A stretch of 64,000 bases of DNA from Allorhodoferax sp032337135 (GTDB taxonomy: Bacteria > Pseudomonadota > Gammaproteobacteria > Burkholderiales > Burkholderiaceae_C): positions 1,713,076-1,777,075 of the forward strand of contig NZ_JAVXZZ010000001.1 of the NCBI RefSeq assembly GCF_032337135.1. The letters are read 5' to 3'. The notes below the pieces were generated by a model. It was not told where the DNA came from and did no database searches. It was given only the letters and a program-made list of their open reading frames with translations. The translations under genes and the position numbers were made by a program. Of the stretch, positions 26,277 through 34,982 are shown piece by piece. The first letter of the stretch is position 1; the number at the start of each line of letters is the position of its first letter.

Positions 26277-26960
26277 ATGAACCTCGACCACAAACACATT
26301 GTCATCTCCGGCGGCGGTGGCGCCCTCGGGCGTGCCGTGGCGCGCCGTGCCCAGACCTACGGAGCCCGGGTTACGCTGCTGGATCGCCAGCCGGTGCAGG
26401 ATCTGCCTGCGGGCATGCAAGCCGTCGCCGTCAATCTCGCCGATGCCTCGGCAACGGCAGCGGTGTTCGCCAGCCTGGAGCCCGTGGATGCGGTGGTCGC
26501 AGTTGCGGGGGGCTTCGCCATGGGCGCGGCGGTGCACGATGCCGACGACACGCAGTGGGAGTCCATGATGGCGATGAACGTGGTGCCGCTGCGCAATGTG
26601 ATCAAGGCCGCTGTGCCGGCCATGTTGGCGCGCAAGCGTGGACGCATCGTCACCGTGGGTGCCCTGTCGGCACTGCAGGGCAAGGCCGCCATGGGGGCCT
26701 ACACGGCTTCGAAGGCGGTGGTGATGAACCTGACTGAAAGTCTGGCGGCCGAACTTGCGGGCACCAACATCCGCGCGAATGCAGTGCTTCCGTCCATCAT
26801 CGACACGCCTGCGAACCGCGCGGCCATGCCGGATGCTGACTATTCCGCATGGACTGCGCCGGATGACATTGCCGAAGTCATGTGCTTCCTGTCCAGCGAC
26901 CAGTCCCAGGCAATTCACGGCGCACTGATTCCGGTAGGTGGCGCACCCCTGCGCGCCTGA
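26277..26960 (+). CDS. Short-chain dehydrogenase/reductase (SDR)
   Basis: 227 residues from the ATG at 26277 (AAAGGATTG lies upstream); an ATG seven codons earlier is possible. The NAD(P) motif ISGGGGALGRAVA (about 10-22) is a variant of the classical TGxxxGxG. The active site is YTASK (about 143-147) with Ser in VGALSAL. The C-terminal VLPSIIDTPANRAAMPD and GALIPVGG are usual for classical SDRs. Substrate unknown; no neighbouring pathway genes. Confidence 0.85.
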   Translation: MNLDHKHIVISGGGGALGRAVARRAQTYGARVTLLDRQPVQDLPAGMQAVAVNLADASATAAVFASLEPVDAVVAVAGGFAMGAAVHDADDTQWESMMAMNVVPLRNVIKAAVPAMLARKRGRIVTVGALSALQGKAAMGAYTASKAVVMNLTESLAAELAGTNIRANAVLPSIIDTPANRAAMPDADYSAWTAPDDIAEVMCFLSSDQSQAIHGALIPVGGAPLRA

Positions 26961-26983
26961 TCTCCCGTACCGAGTGCAAAAGC

Positions 26984-27009
26984 AAAACGCCACCCGAGGG
27001 TGGCGTTTT
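26984..27009. terminator. Bidirectional terminator
   Basis: 12-bp inverted repeat AAAACGCCACCC / GGGTGGCGTTTT with a 2-nt loop, between the convergent SDR and PsiF-like genes. Confidence 0.9.
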
Positions 27010-27025
27010 GCGTGGGGCGCAGCGC

Positions 27026-27313
27026 TTACTTCTTCTTCAGGCATTCGCTCATGTGCTTCTTGCGTTCGTCGCCTTTCTTGTCGCCGGCGGTCTCGTTGCA
27101 CATCTTCATCTTGTTCTGTTGTGGGGTACCTTCGGGGGCCGCAGCGGGCTTGGCGCTCAGGCACTCCTTCATGAAGGCCTTGCGCTCGTCACCCTTCTTG
27201 TCCTTGGCTTCGGCGTTGCAAGTCTTCATCTTGTTTTGCTGCTCGGTGGCGGCATGGGCCACACCCACCGACATTGCCAGACCCAGGGCGAGAAGAGAAA
27301 GCAGTTTTTTCAT
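27026..27313 (-). CDS. PsiF repeat family protein
   Basis: 95 residues: a signal peptide (1-21, ending AHA) and two tandem PsiF repeats, QNKMKTCNAEAKDKKGDERKAFM and a second copy QNKMKMCNETAGDKKGDERKKHM (each shown in part), each followed by a Cys (ECL). PsiF proteins are phosphate-starvation-inducible in enterobacteria; their function is unknown. The cysteines (two per repeat) could form disulfides in the periplasm. Confidence 0.88.
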   Translation of the reverse strand: MKKLLSLLALGLAMSVGVAHAATEQQNKMKTCNAEAKDKKGDERKAFMKECLSAKPAAAPEGTPQQNKMKMCNETAGDKKGDERKKHMSECLKKK

Positions 27314-27446
27314 CGTTGATCCTTAGAGGTGAGAGGGCAGCAGTACTGCCGGCCAAGCGGTGAATCCGCACGTGGATTCCAGCATAGAACGCTGACTGGG
27401 GCAATGCGGATGACGGCCAAAAGGTGCCTAAACGTAAAATAGTGCC

Positions 27447-29120
27447 ATGCTCACCGTCAAATCTGAACTGCTGGCCGCTCTGGGCCAAGCACTGGAGACC
27501 CTTTCGCCCGGCGCCGGCGCGAAAGCGGCATTCGAATCCCCCAAGGTTGCCGCCCATGGCGACTTCGCTGTCACGGCCGCCATGCAACTGGCCAAGCCGC
27601 TCAAGCTCAACCCGCGTGCGTTGGGCGAGCAGCTGCGCGACGCCCTGCTGCAGTCCCCGGCCTACCAGCAGTGGGTCGAGGCCATCGACATTGCCGGGCC
27701 CGGCTTCATCAACATCAAGCTCAAGGCCGCTGCCAAGCAGGAAATCGTGCGCGAGGTGTTTGGCCGCGGTGCGCGCTTCGGCTACCAGCCGGACAACGGC
27801 AAGCGCATGCTGGTCGAATTCGTGTCGGCCAACCCCACTGGCCCCTTGCATGTGGGGCACGGCCGCCAGGCGGCGCTGGGCGACGCCATCTGCAGCCTGT
27901 TCGAAACCCAGGGCTGGAACGTCTACCGCGAGTTCTACTACAACGACGCCGGTGTGCAGATCAACACCCTGGCCAACAGCACCCAGTTGCGCGCCAAGGG
28001 CTTCAAGCCCGGCGACGCCGAGTGGCCCGAAGCCGCCTACAACGGCGACTACATCGCCGACATCGCGGCCGACTTCCTGGCCAAGAAGACCGTGAAGGCG
28101 GACGACCGCGAATTCACCGGCAGTGGCGACATCAACGACCTCGACGGCATGCGCCAGTTCGCCGTGGCCTACCTGCGCCACGAGCAGGACCTGGACCTGC
28201 AGGCCTTCGCGGTGAAGTTCGACAACTACTACCTGGAAAGCAGTCTGTACACCTCGGGCAAGGTAGACGATGCCGTGGCGCGCCTGCAGGCCGCCGGCAA
28301 GACCTACGAGCAGGACGGCGCCCTGTGGCTCAAGAGCACCGACTATGGCGATGACAAGGACCGCGTCATGCGCAAGGGCGACGGCAGCTACACCTACTTC
28401 GTGCCCGACGTGGCCTACCACATCACCAAGTGGGAGCGCGGCTTCGAGAAGGTCATCAACATCCAGGGTACCGACCACCACGGCACCATCGCCCGCGTGC
28501 GCGCCGGCCTGCAGGCCGCCAATGTGGGCATTCCGCAGGGCTACCCCGACTACGTGCTGCACACCATGGTGCGTGTGGTGCGTGGCGGTGAAGAGGTCAA
28601 GATCAGCAAGCGTGCCGGCTCCTACGTGACGCTGCGCGACCTGATCGAGTGGACCTCGAAGGACGCCGTGCGCTTCTTCCTGCTCAGCCGCAAGCCCGAC
28701 ACCGAATACACCTTCGACGTGGATCTGGCGATCCAGAAGAACAACGACAACCCGGTCTACTACGTGCAATACGCCCACGCGCGCATCTGCTCGGTGCTGG
28801 CGAGCTGGGGTGGCGATGTGGCATCGCTGGCCAAGGTGGACCTGTCGGCGCTGGAAAGCCCGCAGGCGCTCTCGCTCATGCTGCTGCTGGCCAAGTACCC
28901 CGACATGCTCAGTGCTGCAGCGGCGGGTTTTGCACCCCATGATGTGACTTTTTACCTGCGTGAGCTCGCGGCCTGCTACCACAGCTATTACGATGCCGAG
29001 CGCATCCTGGTCGACGACGAGGCCGTCAAGCTGGCGCGACTGGCGCTGGTGGCGGCCACCGCCCAGGTGCTGCACAATGGCTTGGCGGTGCTGGGTGTGA
29101 GCGCACCGACCAAGATGTAA
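27447..29120 (+). CDS. argS: Arginyl-tRNA synthetase
   Basis: Class I synthetase charging tRNA-Arg; 557 residues, normal for the family. The HIGH motif appears as GPLHVGHGRQAALGD (about 132-146). KISKRAGSYVTL (about 388-399) occupies the KMSKS position. The N-terminal Add-1 domain (1-110) and C-terminal anticodon domain with the family ending (LARLALVAATAQVLHNGLAVLGVSAPTKM, seen in part) are complete. It begins a co-oriented run argS-SPOR-dsbA. Confidence 0.97.
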   Translation: MLTVKSELLAALGQALETLSPGAGAKAAFESPKVAAHGDFAVTAAMQLAKPLKLNPRALGEQLRDALLQSPAYQQWVEAIDIAGPGFINIKLKAAAKQEIVREVFGRGARFGYQPDNGKRMLVEFVSANPTGPLHVGHGRQAALGDAICSLFETQGWNVYREFYYNDAGVQINTLANSTQLRAKGFKPGDAEWPEAAYNGDYIADIAADFLAKKTVKADDREFTGSGDINDLDGMRQFAVAYLRHEQDLDLQAFAVKFDNYYLESSLYTSGKVDDAVARLQAAGKTYEQDGALWLKSTDYGDDKDRVMRKGDGSYTYFVPDVAYHITKWERGFEKVINIQGTDHHGTIARVRAGLQAANVGIPQGYPDYVLHTMVRVVRGGEEVKISKRAGSYVTLRDLIEWTSKDAVRFFLLSRKPDTEYTFDVDLAIQKNNDNPVYYVQYAHARICSVLASWGGDVASLAKVDLSALESPQALSLMLLLAKYPDMLSAAAAGFAPHDVTFYLRELAACYHSYYDAERILVDDEAVKLARLALVAATAQVLHNGLAVLGVSAPTKM

Positions 29121-29163
29121 CGATACGAACCGGGTGGCGTTCCCGCCACCCCATCCACGGACC

Positions 29164-29802
29164 ATGGAAAGCATGAACAGAGAACGCGGCGGTACCCTTT
29201 TGGGCTTCATCATCGGGGTGGTGGTGGGGTTGGCCAGTGCGCTGGTGGTGGCGATCTACGTAACCAAGGTGCCTGTGCCTTTCCTGCAGAAGGCCCAGAG
29301 TCGCACGGCCGACCAGAACGCCGACGAGGCCAAGAAGAACAAGGACTGGGATCCCAACGCCGGTCTGTACGGCAAGAATCCCGCCAGGACGGCTGCCCCT
29401 GCAACGGCGGCCTCGGCGCCGCAAGACCCCAAGGTTGCCGGCAAGCCCGAAACCAAGGGCGATGTGAAGGCCGATGCCAAGGGCGAGGTCAAGCCTGCCG
29501 TGTCGGCCGATCCCCTGGGTGACCTGGCCAAGACCAAGGCCGCGGCCAGCGACGCTGCCGACGGAGCGTTCACCTACTTCATCCAGCTCGGTGCTTTCCG
29601 CACCGCCGAGGACGCCGAAGCCCAGCGCGCCAAGCTCTCGCTGGCGGGCATCGAGACCAAGGTGTCGGCCAAGGAGCAGTCGGGCAAGATGGTGCACCGC
29701 GTGCGCGTGGGGCCGTTCGAGAAGCGTGACGAGGCCGAGCGCGCCAAGGACAAGCTCGACAAATCCGGTTACGAGACCGCTCTGGTGCGGGTGCAGAAAT
29801 AA
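29164..29802 (+). CDS. SPOR domain protein
   Basis: About 212 residues from the ATG at 29164; a GTG ten codons earlier or an ATG three codons later are alternatives. A short cytoplasmic tail is followed by one membrane helix (LGFIIGVVVGLASALVVAIYV, about 11-31 in part). A Lys/Ala-rich periplasmic linker leads to a C-terminal SPOR domain (FTYFIQLGAFRTAEDAEAQR ... VRVGPFEKRDEAERAKDKL). SPOR domains bind denuded septal peptidoglycan, so it is probably an FtsN/DedD-like division protein. Placed between argS and dsbA. Confidence 0.88.
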   Translation: MESMNRERGGTLLGFIIGVVVGLASALVVAIYVTKVPVPFLQKAQSRTADQNADEAKKNKDWDPNAGLYGKNPARTAAPATAASAPQDPKVAGKPETKGDVKADAKGEVKPAVSADPLGDLAKTKAAASDAADGAFTYFIQLGAFRTAEDAEAQRAKLSLAGIETKVSAKEQSGKMVHRVRVGPFEKRDEAERAKDKLDKSGYETALVRVQK

Positions 29803-29819
29803 TCGCCGAAAGGGGTGCC

Positions 29820-30467
29820 ATGAAACGCCGTGAATTCACTTCGACAGCCGTGCTGGGTGCCGCCTTGGGGGCGCCGGTGTGGGCCTTGGCCCAGGCGGGT
29901 GGCGGCCTGGTTGCCGGGCGCGACTTTCAGCTGGTGGATCCACGTGCGCCAGTGGATGCGCCGGTCGGCAAGGTCGAGGTGGTGGAGTTCTTCTGGTATA
30001 GCTGTCCGCACTGCAACGCGTTCGAGCCGCAGCTTGCGGCTTGGCTGAAGAAGCTGCCCAAGGACGTCGCTTTCAAGCGGGTGCCCGTAGCGTTCAGGGA
30101 TGACTTCGTGCCACAGCAACGCCTGTACTATGCGCTGGAGGCGATGGGGCTGGTCGACAAGTTGCATGCCAAGGTGTTTGAGGCCATCCATGTGCAGCGG
30201 CAGCGCTTGGCGCGTGCGGAAGACATTGGCCCCTGGATTGCTTCCCAAGGCGTGAACGAAGGCCAGTTCATGGAGCAGTACAACTCCTTCATGGTCAATG
30301 CCAAGGCCCGCCGCGCCACCCAATTGCAGGACGCGTACCGCATCGATGGGGTGCCGGCGCTGGGTATTGCCGGGCGTTTCTACACCGATGGTGTGCTGGC
30401 CAAGTCCATGGAGCGGGCGCTGCAGGTCACCGAAGTGCTGGTGGCCGAAGTGCGCGCCGGGCGCTAA
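29820..30467 (+). CDS. dsbA: Periplasmic thiol:disulfide interchange protein DsbA
   Basis: 215 residues. The redox site CPHC is in FFWYSCPHCNAFEP (about 57-70), and the cis-proline loop is DGVPALGIAGRF (about 177-188). The N-terminus MKRREFTSTAVLGAALGAPVWALAQ has a twin-arginine-like RREF followed by an uncharged stretch, so Tat export is possible, whereas classical DsbA uses the SRP-Sec route. It is 17 nt after the SPOR gene. Confidence 0.93.
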   Translation: MKRREFTSTAVLGAALGAPVWALAQAGGGLVAGRDFQLVDPRAPVDAPVGKVEVVEFFWYSCPHCNAFEPQLAAWLKKLPKDVAFKRVPVAFRDDFVPQQRLYYALEAMGLVDKLHAKVFEAIHVQRQRLARAEDIGPWIASQGVNEGQFMEQYNSFMVNAKARRATQLQDAYRIDGVPALGIAGRFYTDGVLAKSMERALQVTEVLVAEVRAGR

Positions 30468-30556
30468 GCGCCCCCTCTAAAGCGCACGCCGCACCGCGAT
30501 CCGGTCGCCGTGCGGCATACAATGGCACGCAACCATTTAGCAAGTTTCGTGCCTCT

Positions 30557-31159
30557 ATGACTCATCACCGTCTCCCCTGTGTTTTGGCCGTCGTGCTGGC
30601 ACTGTCCGGCACGCTGGCGCAGGCCGAAAACGCCGACAAGTCCAAGCCCATGAACATCGAGGCCGACAGCCTGCGCTACGACGACGCACGCCAGGTCAGT
30701 GTCTTTACCGGCAAGGTGGTGATTACCAAGGGTTCCATCGTGATCCGCGGCCAGCAGGTCGAGGTGCGGCAGGACGCGCAGGGTAACCAGTTCGGCATCG
30801 TTACGGCGTCCAGCACCGAGCCCGCGTTCTTCCGCCAGAAGCGCGAAGGGGTGGACGAGTACATCGAGGGCGAAGCCCAGACCATTGAATACGACAGCAA
30901 GGCCGATACCGTGCGCTTTGTGCAGAAGGCGCAGTTGCGCCGCTTCCGGGGGGCCACCCTGGCCGACCAGATCAGTGGCGCCACCATCGTCTACGACAAC
31001 ACCAAGGACCTGTTTACCGTCGATGGCGGCGTGCGCCAGGGCAGCGTCGGTTCGGGGCGCGTACGCGCCATGCTGACCCCCAAACCCGACGGCACTGCGC
31101 CCTCGACCCCCGGGGCCAACCTGCGTCCGACAACCAGCCTGCCGGGAGCCTCCCAGTGA
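30557..31159 (+). CDS. lptA: LPS transport periplasmic protein LptA
   Basis: Bridges the periplasm carrying lipopolysaccharide from LptC to LptD. 200 residues with a signal peptide ending AQAE (about residue 24). The OstA core begins MNIEADSLRYDDARQ and contains VFTGKVVITKGSIVIRG and EYIEGEAQTIEYDS. Its stop overlaps the GTG start of lptB by 4 nt (GTGA), a sign of translational coupling. LptC and KdsC genes, common just upstream in relatives, are absent here. Confidence 0.94.
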   Translation: MTHHRLPCVLAVVLALSGTLAQAENADKSKPMNIEADSLRYDDARQVSVFTGKVVITKGSIVIRGQQVEVRQDAQGNQFGIVTASSTEPAFFRQKREGVDEYIEGEAQTIEYDSKADTVRFVQKAQLRRFRGATLADQISGATIVYDNTKDLFTVDGGVRQGSVGSGRVRAMLTPKPDGTAPSTPGANLRPTTSLPGASQ

Positions 31160-31953
31160 ACGCGGCCCTGCCGGTTGATTTGGGCAGTGCTGCCAGCATG
31201 CCCCAGCATGCGCCGGGCTACCTCGAGGCGCGCCATCTGCAGAAGTACTACGGCAAGCGCCAGGTCGTCAAGGACGTCTCGCTCAAGGTGCGTACCGGCG
31301 AGGTTGTGGGGCTGCTGGGTCCCAATGGCGCCGGCAAGACCACCTCGTTCTACATGATTGTCGGGCTGCTGCGCGCCAGCAGCGGTGACATCAGCATCGA
31401 TGGCCAGAGCATCGAACACATGCCCATCCACCGCCGCAGCCGCCTGGGGCTGGGCTACCTGCCGCAGGAAGCCTCGATCTTCCGCAAGCTCAACGTGGAA
31501 GAGAACCTGCGCGCCGTGCTGGAGTTGCAGGTGGACGAATACGGCGAGCCGCTCAAGGAGGGCGAGATCGAGTCGCGCCTGACTGCGCTGCTGCACGATC
31601 TGCGCGTGGAGCATCTGCGCGAATCGCCCTCGCTGGCCTTGTCGGGCGGAGAGCGCCGCCGGGTGGAGATTGCCCGTGCCCTGGCCACGCGCCCGCGCTT
31701 CATCCTGCTCGACGAACCCTTTGCCGGTATCGACCCGATTGCGGTCATCGAGATCCAGCGCATCATCAACTTCCTCAAGGGCCGGGGCATCGGTGTGCTG
31801 ATCACCGACCACAACGTGCGCGAGACCCTGGGCATCTGCGACCACGCCTTCATCATCAGCGATGGCCGCGTGCTGGCCGAAGGCACCCCCTCCGACATCG
31901 TGAACAACGCCGAAGTGCGCCGGGTGTACCTGGGCGAACACTTCCGCATGTAA
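31156..31953 (+). CDS. lptB: LPS export ABC transporter ATPase LptB
   Basis: ATPase driving LPS extraction with LptFG. 265 residues from a GTG overlapping lptA. Walker A is GPNGAGKTTSF (about 55-65), the signature is LALSGGERRRVEIARAL, Walker B is FILLDEPFAGIDPIAV, and the switch is LITDHNVRETL. The LptB-specific YLPQEASIFRKL is present. The N-terminus is about 20 residues longer than the minimal family. Followed by rpoN after a 102-bp gap. Confidence 0.96.
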   Translation: MNAALPVDLGSAASMPQHAPGYLEARHLQKYYGKRQVVKDVSLKVRTGEVVGLLGPNGAGKTTSFYMIVGLLRASSGDISIDGQSIEHMPIHRRSRLGLGYLPQEASIFRKLNVEENLRAVLELQVDEYGEPLKEGEIESRLTALLHDLRVEHLRESPSLALSGGERRRVEIARALATRPRFILLDEPFAGIDPIAVIEIQRIINFLKGRGIGVLITDHNVRETLGICDHAFIISDGRVLAEGTPSDIVNNAEVRRVYLGEHFRM

Positions 31954-31996
31954 GTATGTGGCCCCCACGTTCGTGCACTGCGTGTCACTCTCTGCC

Positions 31997-32023
31997 CCCC
32001 AAGGGGACGCTCGCGCCTTGGGG
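31997..32023. other. GC-rich hairpin in the lptB-rpoN gap
   Basis: 8-bp inverted repeat CCCCAAGG / CCTTGGGG with an 11-nt loop inside a C-rich spacer. Similar C-rich spacers recur between genes in Comamonadaceae as far as I recall. There is no T run, so it is not a classical terminator; it may be an attenuator or a dispersed repeat of another kind. Confidence 0.4.
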
Positions 32024-32055
32024 CGGCCCGTCGGCGCTCAGGGCTTAGGGGCTCG

Positions 32056-33651
32056 ATGAAGCAAGGTTTGTCGCTGCGCGTATCGCAGCATCTGGCACTG
32101 ACGCCGCAGCTGCAGCAGTCGATCCGGCTGTTGCAGCTCTCCACGCTCGAACTGAGCCAGGAAGTCGACCAGATGCTCGACGACAACCCCTTCCTGGAGC
32201 GCAACGACGAGAGCGCCGATCGCGAGGATTTCGGCATCGGTTCCGCCGACACAGTGGTCAGCCTGGGTGACCGGATCACGGAAGTTGCTACCAGTTCGGT
32301 AGCTGCTGACGCAGTGGATATGCGGGCTACAGCAGATTTTGATGAAGAAACGTCGGCCGTTTCGGATAGCGAGCCCGATTGGGAGGGCGACGGCAGCTCC
32401 GGCCTGTCCGCCGACGACAGCGAGTGGGGCGTCGAGGCCCGGGCGCGCAATGGTGCCCAGGACGAAGAGCTGACCGACCCGACCGAACGCCAGAGCGAAC
32501 ACGAGACGCTGCAAGCCCACCTGCACCGCCAGGCCCTGCGGCTGCGCCTGAGCCCGGAGGACAGCGCCGCGCTGCGCTACCTGATCGAATGCCTGGATGA
32601 CGATGGCTACCTGACCGACAGCCTTGAAGACCTGGCCCGTGGGCTGGGTGCGGCTGAAGGGGAGGCGTTGGACGAACTGGTGCACCGCTTCACCATGGCG
32701 CGCGGGCTGCTGCAGAACCTCGATCCGACCGGTGTGGGCGCCGGCAGCCTGCAGGAATGCCTGCAACTGCAGTTGCACAGCCAGATCGAGGAAGCGCTGG
32801 ACGAAGGAACGACCGCGGAGCACCTGGAACTGCTGCGCCTGTGCCAACGCATCTGCGCGCTGCCGCTGGACCTGATGGCGCGGCGCGACATCAAGAGGCT
32901 GGTGCAGTTGTGCGAGGCAAAGGAAGCCCTGGTGCGCGAGGCCATGGTCCACATTGCGCGCCTGGAGCCCAAGCCGGGGCGACGGTTTGTCGATGTCGAA
33001 CGCAACACCGTCGTGCCCGATGTGCTGGTCCAGCCCCTGGGCAAGGTGGCGGGCAGCATGCGCTTCCGCATCCAGATCAACCCCGAGGTCTTGCCCAAGA
33101 TCCGCGTGCATGACGTCTATGCCAGCGCCCTGCGCGGCCACCGCAACGCGGGCGATGCCGCAGGCCACGCCGCCATGCAGCAGCGCCTGCAGGAAGCGCG
33201 CTGGTTCATCAAGAACATCCAGCAGCGCTTCGACACCATCCTGCGCGTGAGCACCGCCATCGTCGAGCGCCAGAAGAACTTCTTCACCCACGGCGAGCTG
33301 GCCATGCGCCCGCTGGTGCTGCGCGAGATTGCCGACGAGTTGGGCCTGCACGAGTCCACCATCAGCCGGGTGACCACTGCCAAGTACATGGCCACGCCCC
33401 TGGGCACCTTCGAGCTCAAGTATTTCTTCGGCTCCGGCCTGGGCACGGACTCGGGGGGCAATGCGTCGAGCACCGCGGTGCGTGCGCTCATCAAGCAGTT
33501 CATTGCTTCTGAGAGCCCCAAGAAGCCCCTGTCGGACAACCAGCTCTCCGACATGCTCAAGGAACAGGGCATCGAATGCGCCCGCCGCACGGTTGCCAAA
33601 TACCGCGAAGGCCTGAAAATACCCGTGGCCAGCCTGCGCAAGGCCCTGTGA
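32056..33651 (+). CDS. rpoN: RNA polymerase sigma-54 factor
   Basis: 531 residues, longer than Escherichia coli RpoN (477). Region I (1-50) is Gln/Leu-rich with SLRVSQHLALTPQLQQSIRLL. Region II (about 50-150) is acidic and includes residues 77-96 encoded by a copy of the 57-nt repeat. The core-binding region and helix-turn-helix (LHESTISRVTTAKYMATPLG) follow, then the RpoN box ARRTVAKYRE (about 513-522), all intact. It is the usual neighbour of lptAB. An hpf gene normally following is replaced here by an RNA methyltransferase gene. Confidence 0.96.
   Translation: MKQGLSLRVSQHLALTPQLQQSIRLLQLSTLELSQEVDQMLDDNPFLERNDESADREDFGIGSADTVVSLGDRITEVATSSVAADAVDMRATADFDEETSAVSDSEPDWEGDGSSGLSADDSEWGVEARARNGAQDEELTDPTERQSEHETLQAHLHRQALRLRLSPEDSAALRYLIECLDDDGYLTDSLEDLARGLGAAEGEALDELVHRFTMARGLLQNLDPTGVGAGSLQECLQLQLHSQIEEALDEGTTAEHLELLRLCQRICALPLDLMARRDIKRLVQLCEAKEALVREAMVHIARLEPKPGRRFVDVERNTVVPDVLVQPLGKVAGSMRFRIQINPEVLPKIRVHDVYASALRGHRNAGDAAGHAAMQQRLQEARWFIKNIQQRFDTILRVSTAIVERQKNFFTHGELAMRPLVLREIADELGLHESTISRVTTAKYMATPLGTFELKYFFGSGLGTDSGGNASSTAVRALIKQFIASESPKKPLSDNQLSDMLKEQGIECARRTVAKYREGLKIPVASLRKAL
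32285..32341 (+). repeat. 57-nt dispersed repeat, copy R4 (inside rpoN)
   Basis: Plus orientation and in frame in rpoN (about residues 77-96). Anchors: TTGCTAC at 1-7, GGTAGCTGCTGACGCAG at 14-30, ATGCGGGCTA at 36-45. Translates as VATSSVAADAVDMRATADF, lying in the tolerant acidic region II. Confidence 0.75.
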
Positions 33652-33698
33652 TGCCGCCCGGTTGCCCGATGGGCGGCTGAATCTTTACCGAGACGACC

Positions 33699-34982
33699 AT
33701 GAACCAACTCCACCTCTTCTTGCCTTGCGCCGCCGGTGTCGAGGAATTGCTCGCGGCCGAAGTGCATGCCATCACCGGTTACCAGGGGGACGACCTGCGC
33801 ACGCGCCGCGGCGGGGTGCTGGTGCGAGGTGCCTGGCGCGACGCGCTGCTGCTCAACCTGCACAGCCGCCTGGCGCAGCGCGTGCTGGTGCAACTCTCGT
33901 ACACAGACTACCGCACCGAGCAGGACCTGTACCGCGCTGCCAAGGAGGTGGCCTGGGAAATCTGGTTTTCGCCGAAGGAGACCATCAAGGTCGAGGTGAC
34001 GGCGCAGCACAGCCCGCTCAACTCGCTGAACTTCGCCGCCCTCAAGATCAAGGACGCGGTGTGCGACCGCTTCCGCAACAAGGCCAACGACCAGCGCCCC
34101 AGCGTGGACACCCACTGGCCCGACGTGCGCATCTTCGCCCACCTGACCACCGACACCTGTTCGCTCTACATCGACACCTCGGGTGAGCCACTGTTCAAGC
34201 GTGGCTGGCGCGAGGACAAGGGCGATGCCCCGCTGAAGGAGACGCTGGCTGCCGCCATGCTTGCCGCCAGCGGCTGGGCCGATGGCGACGCGGAGGGCAA
34301 CCTGCTGCCGCTGTACGACCCCTGCTGCGGCAGCGGTACGGTCGCCATCGAGGCCGCGCAGATCGCCTGCCACATCGCCCCGGGCAGCCTGCGCCGTTTT
34401 GCCTTCGAAAAATTCGTACCCTTTCAGCCGCACGTGTGGGCCGCCATGAAGCAGGACGCGGCGGATGCGGTGGTCAAGCCCGAACCGGGCCAGGACAAGC
34501 TCATCTACGGCTCCGACGTGTCCCACCGCATGGTCGACTTTGCCCAGCGCAATGCCGAGCGCGCAGGCGTCGGTGATGTGATCGAGTTCCGCGGCGGTGA
34601 CGCGCTGCAGCGCATGCCGCCGGTGGACGTGGCCGAGACCGGCGGCGGCGTCATGGTGCTCAACCCCCCGTATGGCGAACGCATCGGCATCGGTGGCGTG
34701 GCGGGTGAGGGCGTGCAGGCCCGCTTCGGCCAGCGCGAAATCGCCCACACTGACGACGGCGGCGAGTTCTTCACCCAACTCGCTGCGCACTGGAAGAAGC
34801 ACTACAGCGGCTGGACCGCCTGGATGCTCACGCCCGATCTGAAACTGCCAGGGAAGATGCGTCTGAAGGAGTCGCGCCGGGTGCCGATGTGGAATGGCCC
34901 GCTGGAGTGCCGCCTGTTCCGCTTCGACATGGTCAAGGGCAAGCTTGCGCAGCAGAAACCTGCGGCGGGCGACGCGGCATGA
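33699..34982 (+). CDS. THUMP-domain RNA methyltransferase (RlmL N-half/TrmG10-like)
   Basis: 427 residues. An N-terminal ferredoxin-like/THUMP part (about 1-160) is followed by a Rossmann methyltransferase with YDPCCGSGTVAIEAAQIA (motif I, about 205-222), GSDVSHRMVDFAQRNAE, and the catalytic NPPYGERIG (about 325-333). This matches the N-terminal m2G2445 23S rRNA methyltransferase half of RlmL, without the RlmK half. Its last codon overlaps the PIN gene start (ATGA). Confidence 0.88.
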   Translation: MNQLHLFLPCAAGVEELLAAEVHAITGYQGDDLRTRRGGVLVRGAWRDALLLNLHSRLAQRVLVQLSYTDYRTEQDLYRAAKEVAWEIWFSPKETIKVEVTAQHSPLNSLNFAALKIKDAVCDRFRNKANDQRPSVDTHWPDVRIFAHLTTDTCSLYIDTSGEPLFKRGWREDKGDAPLKETLAAAMLAASGWADGDAEGNLLPLYDPCCGSGTVAIEAAQIACHIAPGSLRRFAFEKFVPFQPHVWAAMKQDAADAVVKPEPGQDKLIYGSDVSHRMVDFAQRNAERAGVGDVIEFRGGDALQRMPPVDVAETGGGVMVLNPPYGERIGIGGVAGEGVQARFGQREIAHTDDGGEFFTQLAAHWKKHYSGWTAWMLTPDLKLPGKMRLKESRRVPMWNGPLECRLFRFDMVKGKLAQQKPAAGDAA

